Positions 11,997-22,925 of a stretch of DNA of 64,000 bases are shown piece by piece. Source of the stretch: Daphnia pulex (taxonomy: Eukaryota > Arthropoda > Branchiopoda > Diplostraca > Daphniidae); assembly GCF_021134715.1 (NCBI RefSeq), contig NC_060026.1, positions 558,001 through 622,000 of the forward strand, written 5' to 3'. Numbering within the stretch: the stretch's first letter is position 1; every line of letters starts with the position of its first letter. The translations under genes were made by a program, and so were the position numbers. The notes beneath the pieces are model-generated. The model was given only the letters and a program-made list of their open reading frames with translations. It ran no database searches and was not told the DNA's origin.

Positions 11997-12436
11997 GGAC
12001 GCCATTGATTTTTAATTGACGTCTTCATTTGTGTGCTTATGGCTGGAGTATTCCCACACGGTATCTAGTGCTGTCGACTGCCGACTCGATGATGGGCACA
12101 CAATTTGATGACAAATTTTGCCAAGTTGAAATTTAGCCTCTTTAATGGAATCGTCATTTTTTATTTACTGTTGAAAGTGTTCGAATGTCGAGTACGCAAC
12201 TCCGGGAGAAATTTCGTCACCAAATGCCCGTTTACAAAAGACGGAAATGGAAATTCCTGATTTCCTTGAATTATCCTGTCTAGTTTCTGTCTTAAAATTA
12301 TTGTACATTAACTCTGAATGATCATAGCAATCTATGATGATTTTGAGTGGGTTGTTGGCATTATGGATTTTATTTACCAAAGGGAAAGTTGAAAAGGCGA
12401 TAGGCTAGTGTCTGCAATCCGATGAGGGTGTCAATT

Positions 12437-13814
12437 TTATCTAATCAATTTGCCATCATTACAAATGTCATTGAACAAGAGCTGAGTGGATTGAGAAAGG
12501 GCTATATAACCCACGTGTGAAAAGTCTTTGCAATGAACAAAGGAATTTGCGATTTGGGTTAAAGTGACACGCTGAGATAGGGAACATCCTCGGACATACT
12601 CTTCAGCAAGCGGATTGCTCGAATCCCATATCCGGACCTTTTTGTGGCCTCTAAAATGTCCGAATTAATTCAATTACAGTAAAGAGATTCAGGATTATCA
12701 ATCATCGTTAAATTTAAATTGAAACTACCCAAGTATTCGGCGAATAGCTAAATTGTAGTGATGAATTTTCTCTGAATGTATGTCTGTGTTGAGCACCCCA
12801 ATATTCCCATAAAATTCCAAGGTTGGGTATTGGTTAAGCCAAATGATGTGGCTGACGTTTGCCAATTGGTCGAGGATTGGTGCGAGTTCCTTTAGTCTCT
12901 TCTGGTATAGTTGATGCTGGTCGGCGCCTTCGAATTGTATAATCATGTGCCAAACGGCCATACCTTTGTTTTTAAATCATTGTAATATGTCTTTTAAACG
13001 TGAAGAGTGCTTTATTCACAAAACTAATATAGGCTACTTAGAACAAGTAAATAAGGTGGATCAGTTTCATCATCAGTTGCCCAGATGCGGGTCAGTTCGA
13101 CAACCGTGTCATCAATGAGAGGTTGCCAATAAAAGGTTATTCGTAATCTCAGTAAGTTGCTGATAACTTCCACATCTCCGTGAAAAGCAAGTGGAATTGG
13201 ATTTGGATCAAAAATCAGATCGTAGTCAGGAATCAGCTAATTTGATTATATGTACAACACAGGTGAACAATTCTCGAAATTGTACAACAACATTTTTTAC
13301 CAATGTATCGCATACTAACCTTTAGGAAGTTATGAAACTGTTGACGAATTCTAGAATCACCCACAAATGCAATATGCAGTCTTTTACGTGAATTGTTGAG
13401 GAGATTTAGATTAGGCTTATTTGATGATTTCTCGGTTAAGTGGTCGTAGAGCGCATCTAAGCAGCCGACTGCTTCTGCTTGAGTGTAACGCGTCAAGTGG
13501 CACGAACCCGTTTTGGTTATCAGTCTACTATTATCGTACGATCCGTCAGCTTTTTTGGCATAGTGGTGTTCCCGTTTGTCTAGTAGATTCCCCGTGCACA
13601 GCGGAGCCTCGTTGCCTAGCACACTTTAAAAGGAAATAAATAAATACGTTACAGTGAACATTTATAACAACGAAAAACCCGCGAAAAACGGGTTTGATCA
13701 ATAGTCTTACGTCGATGCGGGCCTTGGGGAAGGTTCCAACATTTTTTGAATATAATTTCGAGTCATAATGGTCAATAATATCAGTGCCAATAACACTATG
13801 AATTTACCCACCAT
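12437..13814 (-). CDS. CASD1-like sialate O-acetyltransferase, esterase domain only
   Basis: Five exons on the minus strand: 13711-13814, 13320-13623, 13038-13236, 12729-12963 and 12437-12650. Phases close at 351 residues. The N-terminus (MVGKFIVLLALILL) is a type II membrane anchor. The luminal PC-esterase/SGNH domain follows, with YTQAEAVGCLDALYDHL, the nucleophile motif GDSRIRQQF, FYWQPL, the MAVWHM block and WDSSNPLAEEYVRGC. A DFSH (D-x-x-H) near the end matches the Asp/His pair of the CASD1 catalytic triad. CASD1 uses this domain to O-acetylate CMP-sialic acid in the Golgi. The vertebrate protein continues into a multi-pass acyltransferase region; this one stops after LLFNDICNDGKLIR. A duplicated first exon lies at 2,437. 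Confidence 0.8.
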
Positions 13815-14786
13815 TTGAGAATTCCATTTGATTCTTGTATTCGAACCCTGCCGATTAAAGGAGCACAGAAACTTGATAATAGGCATGTTGAAATAATTGG
13901 TGTACGCGTATGCGCTTTGGTGTATAATCGGATGATCACGAATGCTTTGCTAGGCTTCTTTGCAACTGATTTGGGAATACTACAGGCTCTTATTTTCTTG
14001 AGTGATTCTGCACACACAGCAATAAGTCGAATATATGCTGTCGTATTGCACTACGATTATCGGATTATGTTATTTACGTCGAGTTTCTTTAAACGACTAG
14101 CACGGTACAATGGTTGAATCACTGTTCGATGTTACAGCCAAACAGGTCTGCGACTTTCTGCAGCAAGAGAATCGTTGCAAGTGTCTGATATTTTCCGGTT
14201 CTGTGATGTTGCACATGTGTCGCAGGCTCATAAGAGACAATTAAATGGCCTTGACTTCTCTTATTTGTGGTGGTTTGCACGGATGCGAAAGGAAAAAAAA
14301 GGAACGCCACGCCCGTCTTCCCCGATGTTAGAATGTTGACTTTTGAAAACACCGTTGGAAAAACAGAATTAAACGCAATTAAACATTTAAAAATTTAATT
14401 AAAAAAAAAACCCGTGGTTTTTGAAATTGTTTGTCGGCTATGAATTATACAGAGTATCACATCAGATCACTTAGACGAGAAACAGATGAACAGAAATTAT
14501 TATTTTCTAGAGAAGAAATATTGTTCGATCGAACCTACTGTGGTTGCTGCCAATTGCGAATGCAGTTGTCGGTGTCACGTTAAATATGGTCAAAGCGGGG
14601 GTCAATGTCTCTCGTGAAACATGTTCTTCCTCTATGCTAATATTGAGTTGTATATTAATGAAACCACCTGCAATCATGTATCCTGATTGCACAAGGTCAT
14701 CAAGATAACATGCACTGAAAGTATCCTTGAATTTCAAATATTCAAACGACATTTACCCCCTTAGAAGGCAACTAAAATGGGGATGT
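13815..14786. other. 5' flanks shared with other loci
   Basis: 13,815-14,170 is the upstream region of the CASD1-like gene and matches 2,560-2,920. 14,430-14,760 matches 18,650-19,010, the upstream region of the METTL24-like gene, but no such gene follows here. Between them I see nothing. Confidence 0.5.
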
Positions 14787-15050
14787 CAGGGGTGTGGTCG
14801 TGTTGGTTGACCTTCACGGTTGAGCATAACGATGACATATAGAGTCATGTGAAGTTAATCGGCCATTCCATTTTCCCCTTGTTCCGTAAACCTGTTTGGG
14901 TCTTTTCCCCTAAATTATTTGTTTAAAATAAAAAAAAGATAAAAATGGAATCTGGTAATCTTGGAATCTGAAGACTTAAGATAAGACTACGATTCAACAT
15001 GTAGAGCTTCGAGCAAATGAAAAATCGATTGTCCTTAATTTGTTCAAAAT
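14787..15050 (+). repeat. S module promoter block, orphan copy
   Basis: A copy of 3,258-3,660, including the 'ggccattccattttcccctt' tract. No host-gene exons follow; the sequence changes after about 15,050. Confidence 0.6.
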
Positions 15051-15747
15051 AACAATTGAAGGAGGGAGGGGGGTGAATGACCACATTGGATCGAATTTAT
15101 TCTGCAGAGAAAGAAAATTTTAATGAGATGTTACCACTGATTATTGCAAAGCCGGTTATTACAGGTCCAGCAACTTGATTAGCAATTCGATCACGATGAA
15201 GGTCGAGACACCGACAACAAGAAGTTGTAATTCAAGAAGGTGTGCTATTCAGAAAGTGACTAGGAGTAACTGTTGTGACTGGGAACTGACCTCTCCCTTC
15301 GGGTGACATTGCAAACCCGAAATAAAACATTGAGTCTGGAATAATTTCTTCCTTTTTCTTTTGGCTCGCCCAAGGGCGTTGTCACAGTTCAACGCAGTTC
15401 ATGAAGATTTTTGTGAAGAATAATTTAAAGGTTGCGGCCCCCGCGGTGTACTTCTGGAGCGTCCTCAATTGCCCAATAAAAAGGAAGACCAGCTCGATAT
15501 AGTCAATCACAAGCGTCGTCCAAGTTGAAGCAACACAACGTTCTGCTAAAATCAAATTGGTAATAAAAGTTCATTATATTATTCTCTAGCGCACTTGTAA
15601 ATTGATTTAAAGATATCAATAACTAAATTTCACTTGTGCTGCTCCGTTAATATGAAATTTTAATGTAATGGCTTAACACAACAATTTTGATAGTGCAACT
15701 GCAACTGTGATTACAGATGAATGTTTCGTAACGTCTATTTTAGGAAA
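15051..15747. other. Intergenic upstream of the protease homologue
   Basis: No supported gene or repeat. It ends in the promoter of the serine protease homologue, where I find no clear TATA box. Confidence 0.4.
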
Positions 15748-17372
15748 ATGTCAGCAAAAATGATCGTGTTATTAGCGATCGTGACTCTGCTGAGCTTCTG
15801 CTGCAGCCCGGCGTCCAGTTTCGCCTTCCTTCCTCGCGTCTCTCATACAGACGACGCCATCGTCATCGATTGTACGCTAAAAAGAATTTTCATTTATTAA
15901 TTTTAATAATGGCTGAATGAATGTGATGAGTTGTTTTCGATTCAGTTGCCGGTGTGGGATATGCTCCATCTTATCAAGGCAAGACGCTGTACGGCCAAAT
16001 AACCAATCCAGGATTCGTGCCGCTGCCATCCTTCAATCCTTATTACCCAGCCATGTATCGCCAGCAGAAGCAGACGCCCAATGGATTTGTCTACTCATAC
16101 GGTTATCCTAACCCCCTTGCTCTTGAAGATGTTTTGCCCGTTAGGCAAGCAGCAACTGCAGCAGCGCCTGCGTGCGGCACTGGACCGGCCGTCATGCCCA
16201 CTTCACGAGAATTGATCAACCAAAGGGTCGTTGGCGGAATCGACGCCAAGAAGAATGCTTGGCCATTCCTTGTGAGTTGATTTTGCTGATTTCCAATTTG
16301 AATCGCGTTTAGTTTTGATTCTCATTAATAGACTTTATTCATTTTTAAAATGTATAGGTAGCCCTGAAAAAAAGTGATGGTTCATTATTTTGCACGGGAA
16401 GTTTGATTAGTGACACACGAGTTTTATTGGCGGCCCAGTGCCTGGAAAAGTAAGAGGATTTTTCTACATTTAATGAAATTACCTTGTACTAAATTGTTTC
16501 TCTTTTATTTTCTCGTTCACTTACAGAATGTCTCTGTTCCAGTTCAGTACTGTGACCATATTGGTTGGGATGTTTTCAGTGGATCAATCTGACGTCCAAA
16601 TGACGAGGAGGATCAGCAAAATGTTTCTTCACAGGCAATACAATTCTGCCACCTACGTGAGTTACGACACCAAAGCGAAAGTTTTGATGACATTTGGTTC
16701 ATTCCCTTTTGATTTTAATATAGGCCAATGATATCGCCATCATTGTAATGGACTCTCCCGTAGTTCTTGCCAAGGGTGTTGCTGCCACTGTTTGCTTGCC
16801 ACCGGCCGGCACCGCTGACGAATACGTCGACCAGGATGCCATTATTATGGGATGGGGAAATAGTAATGAAAGATTGTCGTCTCGTTAGTTTTCATGATCA
16901 AACGTGCATTTTCTTTGCTCAACAGCCACAACGATCAAAGTCCTGCAACAAGCCAAGGTTTCGATTCAGTCCAACGGCGACTGCAAGACGGACACGACTG
17001 TTGGCAGATATGTTTCGGACAGCACTACCTGCATTACTTCTGCTACTACTAACAAATTCTCATGCGTGGTAAGTTTAACTTCCTCTCAGCAATCAAGTTC
17101 ACTTTTCTACGTACTGAAATTAAAAACTAACTCGATTATAGATTGACGTCGGCGGCCCAGTAGTCATCCTCCCTTCTCCAGGAGCCTGGACCATAGTCGG
17201 AATCAACAGTTACACCAAGGGTCAGCGTCTGAATATTTAAGACATTGATAACAATCAAATAACCCACAATTTTAATTGTTTTGTTTTATTGACAGATTGC
17301 GCTACCAATGGCCTTAAAACCAGAGTGTCGGCATACAGGGCATGGATTAACCAATACTTGACCAAGGCTTAA
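15748..17372 (+). CDS. Secreted trypsin-like serine protease homologue (inactive)
   Basis: Exons are 15748-15871, 15946-16271, then from about 16359, 16528, 16725, 16925, 17142 and 17297, ending at 17372. A signal peptide (MSAKMIVLLAIVTLLSFCC) is followed by a Tyr/Pro-rich linker and the S1 domain, which starts at RVVGGIDAKKNAWPF. The domain has MGWGN and NDIAII with the usual Asp. However, the His motif reads LLAAQC (His to Gln) and the GDSGGP motif reads DVGGP (Ser to Val). Two of three catalytic residues are replaced while the frame and all splice sites are intact, so this is a non-catalytic serine protease homologue, a class with roles in arthropod immunity and matrix. Poly(A) signal AATAAA lies near 17,580. 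Confidence 0.82.
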
Positions 17373-17702
17373 AAGTGAACCACAACTCTTCAACAGGATA
17401 ACGATTACGACCAACATCAAACGACACGATCATGAGATTCGAGCACTTTTTTAGTTTATATTCTATTTAATTTTTCAGAAACTTTTCAGAATTGGTTTTC
17501 GGCTGACTAATATTGATTTAAATTATTTCAAGCCATGTTATTTAATGCACGAGTGCATACACACCATTTTAAAATGTCTGAATAAACATATTAGTCCCAG
17601 CAGCAAGTAAATACCAGCTTTTTCGTCTAGTGGGCTTCCCCGAATCAAGATTAAACAACAATAAGTCAAGTGACAGTGTCAACCCAATCCATTTGTGTAT
17701 TT

Positions 17703-18641
17703 TCAGAGATAAAAGCCACTCAGGAGATTCTCGTTATACCAGGCAATCTCATAAGCAAAAGGTACAGAAAATAATCCCAAATGTAGAAAATGTGTAATGG
17801 ACCACGGGTTGTATTTGGAATCAAATCGGACGAATCCCATTCTCTCGATGGATCTCAACAGTTTGGCGTAGTCACGATTTTTGTCGATCGATTCTGATTT
17901 GTTGAGATGAATCTCGACAGCCAACTGACGGACATTGGCCAACATGCCCGACTGGATCATCTGCGGCAGAGCAATCCATTCGGCAAATTCGGCGTCAATT
18001 TTCAAATAATCGATTTTCTTGTGGCCGTGACGTGCAGTCAGATCGCTGTAGATGGACGAGAGTGAACGAAGTGTCCAATTTTTCTCACTATCCATTCCAT
18101 CCCGATCAGCCAATCCCCAGTCGTAAAAGTGAATGCCGGGACTGTGGTCGTGTTGCCCCTTGGCCATTGAAGGATCGAAGGCAAATACTTGGCATCCGTA
18201 TTTTTCCATTTGCTCGTCAAACGACCACTCGTCGTTGATGCCGAAGGAATAAACGAGACAATCCGCCGGATTGGGAGCCACATGAGGATCGAGGCAAACA
18301 GCCTTCTGCCCATCGATGCCCGGCGGATTTTGGACCAATACGCCGCCAAAGTCGTGTGACAGCAGACAAGACGAGCTGTTGGTCCACATGACGTATTGCA
18401 AAAGTTGGTATCCTGTCAAGGATTCCGAGTCCAGCAGAGCGTCCCAGTACGACGACGAATAACAGTGGCCTCCTGCTGCTCCTTGCATCAGAGCGGCGTT
18501 GATTTCCGTCGTTTTTAAACCGGGGTAGGGGTCGATAATTGCGATAATTGCCAAACCCAACACGCATGCACCAAATGTTTTCAGACATTTCCTGGCGGTT
18601 ATGCGAGGCTTCCAGTTACAGCACGGCAGTGACATAGCCAA
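17703..18641 (-). CDS. METTL24-like methyltransferase, type II membrane protein
   Basis: Single-exon gene of 312 residues. The N-terminus has a short basic segment and a membrane anchor (ACVLGLAIIAII, about residues 26-38). The C-terminal half is a Rossmann-like methyltransferase domain of the METTL24/Methyltransf_21 type. It shows CLVYSFGINDEWSFDEQMEKYG, then FAFDPSM as the SAM-binding acidic loop, FYDWGLA, and KIDYLKIDAEFAEW. METTL24-like proteins are expanded in Daphnia and their substrate is not established. The start at 18,641 was taken because it gives the anchor and a full-length domain; a second Met lies two codons on. The upstream flank (18,650-19,010) is duplicated at 14,430-14,760. 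Confidence 0.85.
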   Translation of the reverse strand: MAMSLPCCNWKPRITARKCLKTFGACVLGLAIIAIIDPYPGLKTTEINAALMQGAAGGHCYSSSYWDALLDSESLTGYQLLQYVMWTNSSSCLLSHDFGGVLVQNPPGIDGQKAVCLDPHVAPNPADCLVYSFGINDEWSFDEQMEKYGCQVFAFDPSMAKGQHDHSPGIHFYDWGLADRDGMDSEKNWTLRSLSSIYSDLTARHGHKKIDYLKIDAEFAEWIALPQMIQSGMLANVRQLAVEIHLNKSESIDKNRDYAKLLRSIERMGFVRFDSKYNPWSITHFLHLGLFSVPFAYEIAWYNENLLSGFYL

Positions 18642-19883
18642 GGATTCCGCAACAATAAGCGAGTTTCACAGCAGATCACTTTGACGGGAAACAGATGAAC
18701 AGAAAATTATTTGGTAGAGAAGAAATTTATTTTCGGTCTAACCTGCTGTAGTTGCTAACTGCGAATGCAAATGACCCACGGGATGTAGACGATCGGCGAC
18801 ACGTAACTTGGCGTGGTCATATTAGTCTCTGGTGAAACCTGTTCTCCAGATGCGCTTGAGTTATATTAAAGAAACTACCTGCAATAATACACAACAAGAA
18901 CACACAGCCGGTAGAAAATACGTTGGAATATAATATTGTATCCTGATTGTAGAAGGTCATCAAGATTGTGTCTGCTGAAACTGAAAGTATGTGCTTGATT
19001 CCGTTTTTCACATCAACATTTCCAGCTCCTTTGCCTGATGCAACTAAAATGGTAATAATACCCCCATTCCTTATTTTTTCCTTTGCTACGTAAACCCTCG
19101 CGTAAACCAGTTTGGCTTTTATTTCCTATATACGCGTTTCGTGAGCCAAAGTTTCACGAAGGAAAAAATTCAAGCTCTCTACTACAGCTGTTTGAGAGAG
19201 AAAAACAATATCATTGGCTTAATAAAAACCTACGTCATTTTCCTCTATTTAGGCTATTATTTGTATAGGAAAAACGAATCAATGAGAGTTCTGTTAACAA
19301 AACATGACGATGAAATCTTGGTAATCTAAAAAATCATTATTGTGTTGTGTGGTTTTAAATTTTCCGCGCGGTTGTTCGCGTTGCCACCCCCCACTCGTCG
19401 ACTCGAGCTGAGAGATCGATAATGATAAAACATTATATTAACTTCACTGTCTTTTAATAGTAATTATCAAAATATTTTCTGAAATTAATGTTTTATTAAA
19501 TGAAGTAAGTATTAATTTGATATTCTTTATTATAAATAGGACAACATCTCGTTTTCCTGGAACGGCAGAAGCTCTCGCCGGTCAGAAAACCACCACATTC
19601 AGTTTAACGAATTCAACCAGCCAAAGAACTCGTATTGCAAGTTTAGCCGGTTAGCTACAAATAATTTCCTTTCTAGTGATTCTTTCAGTGTTTTTTCGTG
19701 TTGAATTATTGATTCCAACATGTAATTACTACTGATATTTTATTTCAAATATTCCTTTTCTCTTCGCAAAACTAACCTGTGTTTTTGTTTAGTTAATTCA
19801 GGCATGAGTGACGTTGACGTCGTGGAATTAACTTTGGACATTCCTTGAGGTGTAAGTTTACTTTCATTCTGGGATATTATAAA

Positions 19884-19965
19884 TGAATGTGATGAAACAA
19901 CTTATCCACTCTGACGTGCAAAGATGTATCACCTAGTTCATCCTTACCTACATTCTCTGAAGTTC
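19884..19965 (+). ncRNA. 28S-guide box C/D snoRNA (copy C)
   Basis: Has box C GTGATGA (19889-19895), D' CTGA (19911-19914), C' AAGATGT and box D CTGA (19957-19960). The guide before D matches copy A and is complementary to 28S AATGTAGGTAAGG. It is the cleanest of the three copies. Confidence 0.72.
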
Positions 19966-20120
19966 TCTTCAATTAAAGAACATTGCATTTTCCATCCTAA
20001 TCCTAATTTTTCTTATTTCATAGGTTGTATTGGTTCTTTGTATGTCTAGACAACAACGGGTACAATGGGAAAATCGCTTGAAAGGTGTGTATTGTTATCA
20101 TCATTCTATTTTGCTTTCTA

Positions 20121-20195
20121 TTGTGTGATTATTTGTTGTCCCTCATGAAAAACCTTGGTGATAGTTAACAAAGATAACATCAGTATTCTGAGAGT
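20121..20195 (+). ncRNA. Possible box C/D snoRNA in next intron (copy C)
   Basis: GTGATTA (20125) as box C, ATGA as D', GTGATAG as C' and CTGA at 20188-20191 as box D lie at the right spacing in the next intron of the host. The guides have no rRNA match I can vouch for, and the copy-A counterpart is diverged. Confidence 0.3.
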
Positions 20196-20400
20196 AGTGA
20201 ATGTCCAAATATTATATTTGTATTTTGTTATTCTTTCATTAGGGTTTATGCCACAATATAGAGATTTTTTAAATTATTAGGATTATTTCTTGACAGCTGG
20301 ATGTTTGCTTAAGCTTCTTATTTGTGTATAGGTGTTGGTGTGCAGTTTAAATTGTGCCTTGTTGGATGTTTTTTTTATTGGTTATTATAACTATAAGCTA

Positions 20401-21119
20401 TTGTCAATTAGATTTAACTTTATTTCATGGGCAGAGGGTGCCTATATTACGATCGGGGAAATTAATAGTAAATAAGGAGGGGTTAAGATATATAGGTGAC
20501 ATAATGAAAGCAAAACAGTTGGTACTATTTTGTTGTTAATTTCTTCTTTTTCTGATTTTTTTATTAGTCAACGTTCGAGCTAGTCAGCTAGAACAACGAT
20601 GTGCAAGATAGTCCCATGTCTTGTGATAGGTAATTGATCTGGCTGCCCCTTAACTATTTATCTCAAGTTTTTCTTCATCTTCTTCTTTTAAGGCTACAGA
20701 GCGTTATAGTAGATTTGTGAGTAAAAGTTAGAATTTTTTAGGTTTGCATTAGGATTATGTTTTGTCAGGTGAGATAGAAAGTGAGATTGAGTAGTTAGAA
20801 GTATAGGGTTAGATTATACCAATACAAATGGGGAACGGCGATATTTAAACTGGAGGGAATAGGAAGGGAACGTGCAGTTGGATCGCCCAATTCCGATAGT
20901 CAACTGAACATGGTCGTATTTATCGCAAACTCTAAAACAATCGTTTTGCCGCGTAGCACTTTGCTCTTACAAATTTCTCGTTACAAAGTGCTCGCAAAGC
21001 AAAAAAAGGACTGATGCATGATCTTGCTTGTCATTCTTCAACTGGATTCAATTCAAATTAATATTGATATTATACCGAAATTATTGACATAGAATGGGCA
21101 AAGGTTTAAAGTTAGTTAA
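20401..21119. other. Intergenic, nothing recognised
   Basis: T-rich tail of S copy C, then unique sequence. A short stretch near 21,020-21,060 matches 8,470 and 23,690, so it is part of the duplicated segment. Confidence 0.35.
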
Positions 21120-21780
21120 AATAACTTTTTATGGGACAACAGGAAGCGTTGACGTAAAAGTATAGTCATTTTTACTTGGCATTTTTATAATTCATGAATT
21201 CGAGTACCGTATAATACCAAGAAGGACTGATATAGTTCGAGGAATGAAACGTTTTCCCCGCTGATTTTATGTACAGTCGTAGTGGACGGTTGGAAAACCG
21301 TATTAAAACAAGTTTTTTTTTTTTCCTTGAATTGATTTATGTCAAGATTATGAAATAGAAGAATATACAATGCCACACTGGAGGACATAAAAGTCAACAT
21401 CAAATCCTTATTATAATATTGCCCGTCTAAAGTCATCCCACCACCGCAAAAATATGCTACCTGCCTGAAGCCTGATGTTTACGCGCCCTACTTAAAACGG
21501 ATAACTAGTGTGCCTGTCAGACAATTCTGGACTCGCTCACTCTCTCTTCATCTTGAAGGTGAAAATCGGGGTTGTTTTCTATTTTTACTAAACATGCAGC
21601 ATAGACCTCAATGAATTTGTAATTTTTGTTTTCCCCCCCAAATTTGTCACTAGGGTTTTTGGTTGCGGAATTGTTGCTGATCCGAAACAACAGAAAGGTG
21701 CAATGTACGGGCTTGAAAACGCCTTAGTAATTTCCTGCTTCCTATTGAACTCTCCATCAGTGTATAAAAGAGCAACGTCG
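21120..21780 (+). repeat. U module copy 4 and H3 promoter
   Basis: Lacks the ACCGGTTTT start but shares the later U blocks with copies 1 and 5. It ends in a TATAAAAG box (21763-21770) 91 bases before the H3 start codon. Confidence 0.6.
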
Positions 21781-21860
21781 GTTTAGTTTTGACACCAGTC
21801 TCGTCTTTTCAACCCGGACCTCAACTTTAACCTGATTGCATTGAATTGATTCAAATTGTG

Positions 21861-22210
21861 ATGTTCTCCATCGTTTGGTTGCTCTGTAAGTCACCAAAAG
21901 AAATTGCAGAATCTCTAATTTTATTTATTTTCATTGATGGGTTTGATTTCAATTATCTTTCAGGTTTCTTGGTGATTACGGCGTCTAGTGATTTTAGGAC
22001 GAGCTTGGGGACCATCAGATTTCAGCAGAAGATAAAAGAAATGGCGGAGTCATTGCTGCGCTTCTCTTTCATCCACTCGATAGTCGATCCTTGCGATTTC
22101 TCATCTAACGTGTTTTACTCCGAAGATGCACCGTGGAGAGATTTAACAGGAAATGGGGGAATTCCGTTTGTCCAGTATGAATTGGCCGGCCCTTTCAACC
22201 AGCAAGCAGG
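21861..22210 (+). pseudogene. H3, truncated secreted helical protein gene
   Basis: Exon 1 (21861-21885) and exon 2 (from 21964) are intact and encode a signal peptide and the first third of the H protein (DPCDFSSNVFYSED). Around 22,170 the sequence departs from the paralogues. The frame runs to a GTAAG donor at 22,211, and S-module sequence begins at about 22,275. The remaining exons, with the C-terminal helices and four or five cysteines, are absent. TATA box and signal peptide are kept, so a short product is possible, but it is best called a truncated copy. Confidence 0.65.
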
Positions 22211-22274
22211 GTAAGAAAAAATTTAAATCCAGCATGATGGCCGATTTCCATTGTACAAAACCATCCCCACCCTA

Positions 22275-22925
22275 AATCTCCTATGATGAGTCATGATGAG
22301 CAAGTAATGGAGTCGACTCGAAGCCATCGTCTATAGTTTTCCGTTAGATGGGAAACTCGCAACCTCGTCGATGTCAGGGTGATGACTTCATGATGACCAC
22401 ATTTTCTTTGGCTTGAGCTCTGGGCTTTTTCGGTAATTTTTTCTATACTTCGAAGCTGTGCTAGAGACACGATTCCAATAGACAGACTTGCATGGGCCAT
22501 CAAGCACCGACCGATCGATTACAACGCCCCTAGCGGTGTCTGTCGGTGCAATAGCCAAATACGCATTTCGAGCACCGACAAGCTGTCGGTGCAGTTGAAT
22601 TTACGGGATGTTTCAGTTGTCCAAAAGGCTAGAGTAGAGCTGAATTATTTACGATTTCTGTATAATTGGATTCACGTTCGTTGCTCTTACCCAGGGGAGT
22701 AACGAGACGGGTTTGTGCGGTTTCTATCACTATTTTCATGGTGATTTTACAAGTCTCGTTCGTAATATAAATTTGACTTGGTCAATTTATTGATTCCAAC
22801 ATTTAGCTATTACTGATGTCCTACCAATTTTAAGCTTTATTCTTTTCAAAAAGCTATAATCTGTGTGTTTGCTTGGATCATTCAGTGAGTGTCTTTGACG
22901 TCGTGGAACTAGCTTTCATCTTATC
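22275..22925 (+). ncRNA. S module copy D, fragment
   Basis: Contains the 'tctatagttttccgttaga' block matching 3,841 and 6,764, the U30-like snoRNA and the exon text near 22,883-22,920 ('gacgtcgtggaactagcttt'). It then leaves the family; the later exons are missing. Confidence 0.5.
22736..22820 (+). ncRNA. U30-like snoRNA (copy D)
   Basis: Box C GTGATTT (22741-22747) and a guide (22752-22763) matching the complement of the conserved 18S ACGAACGAGACT. Box D CTGA lies at 22813-22816. The D' box is weak. Confidence 0.45.

Larger units (their letters stand above)
19050..20400 (+). ncRNA. S module copy C, snoRNA host
   Basis: Shares with copies A and B the promoter-side blocks near 19,060-19,420, the 'aataggacaacatctcg' block at 19,533, the exon at about 19801-19848 (short frame MSDVDVVELTLDIP then stop), the exon ending GAAAG at about 20,084 and the exon from 20,332. 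The U30-like snoRNA has lost its guide half here, leaving only its 3' half near 19,710. The 28S-guide snoRNA is intact. Confidence 0.55.

Noticed and set aside
18032-18588. Frames overlapping the METTL24-like gene in other phases
   Set aside because: They are shadows of the 312-residue methyltransferase gene, with no domain of their own.
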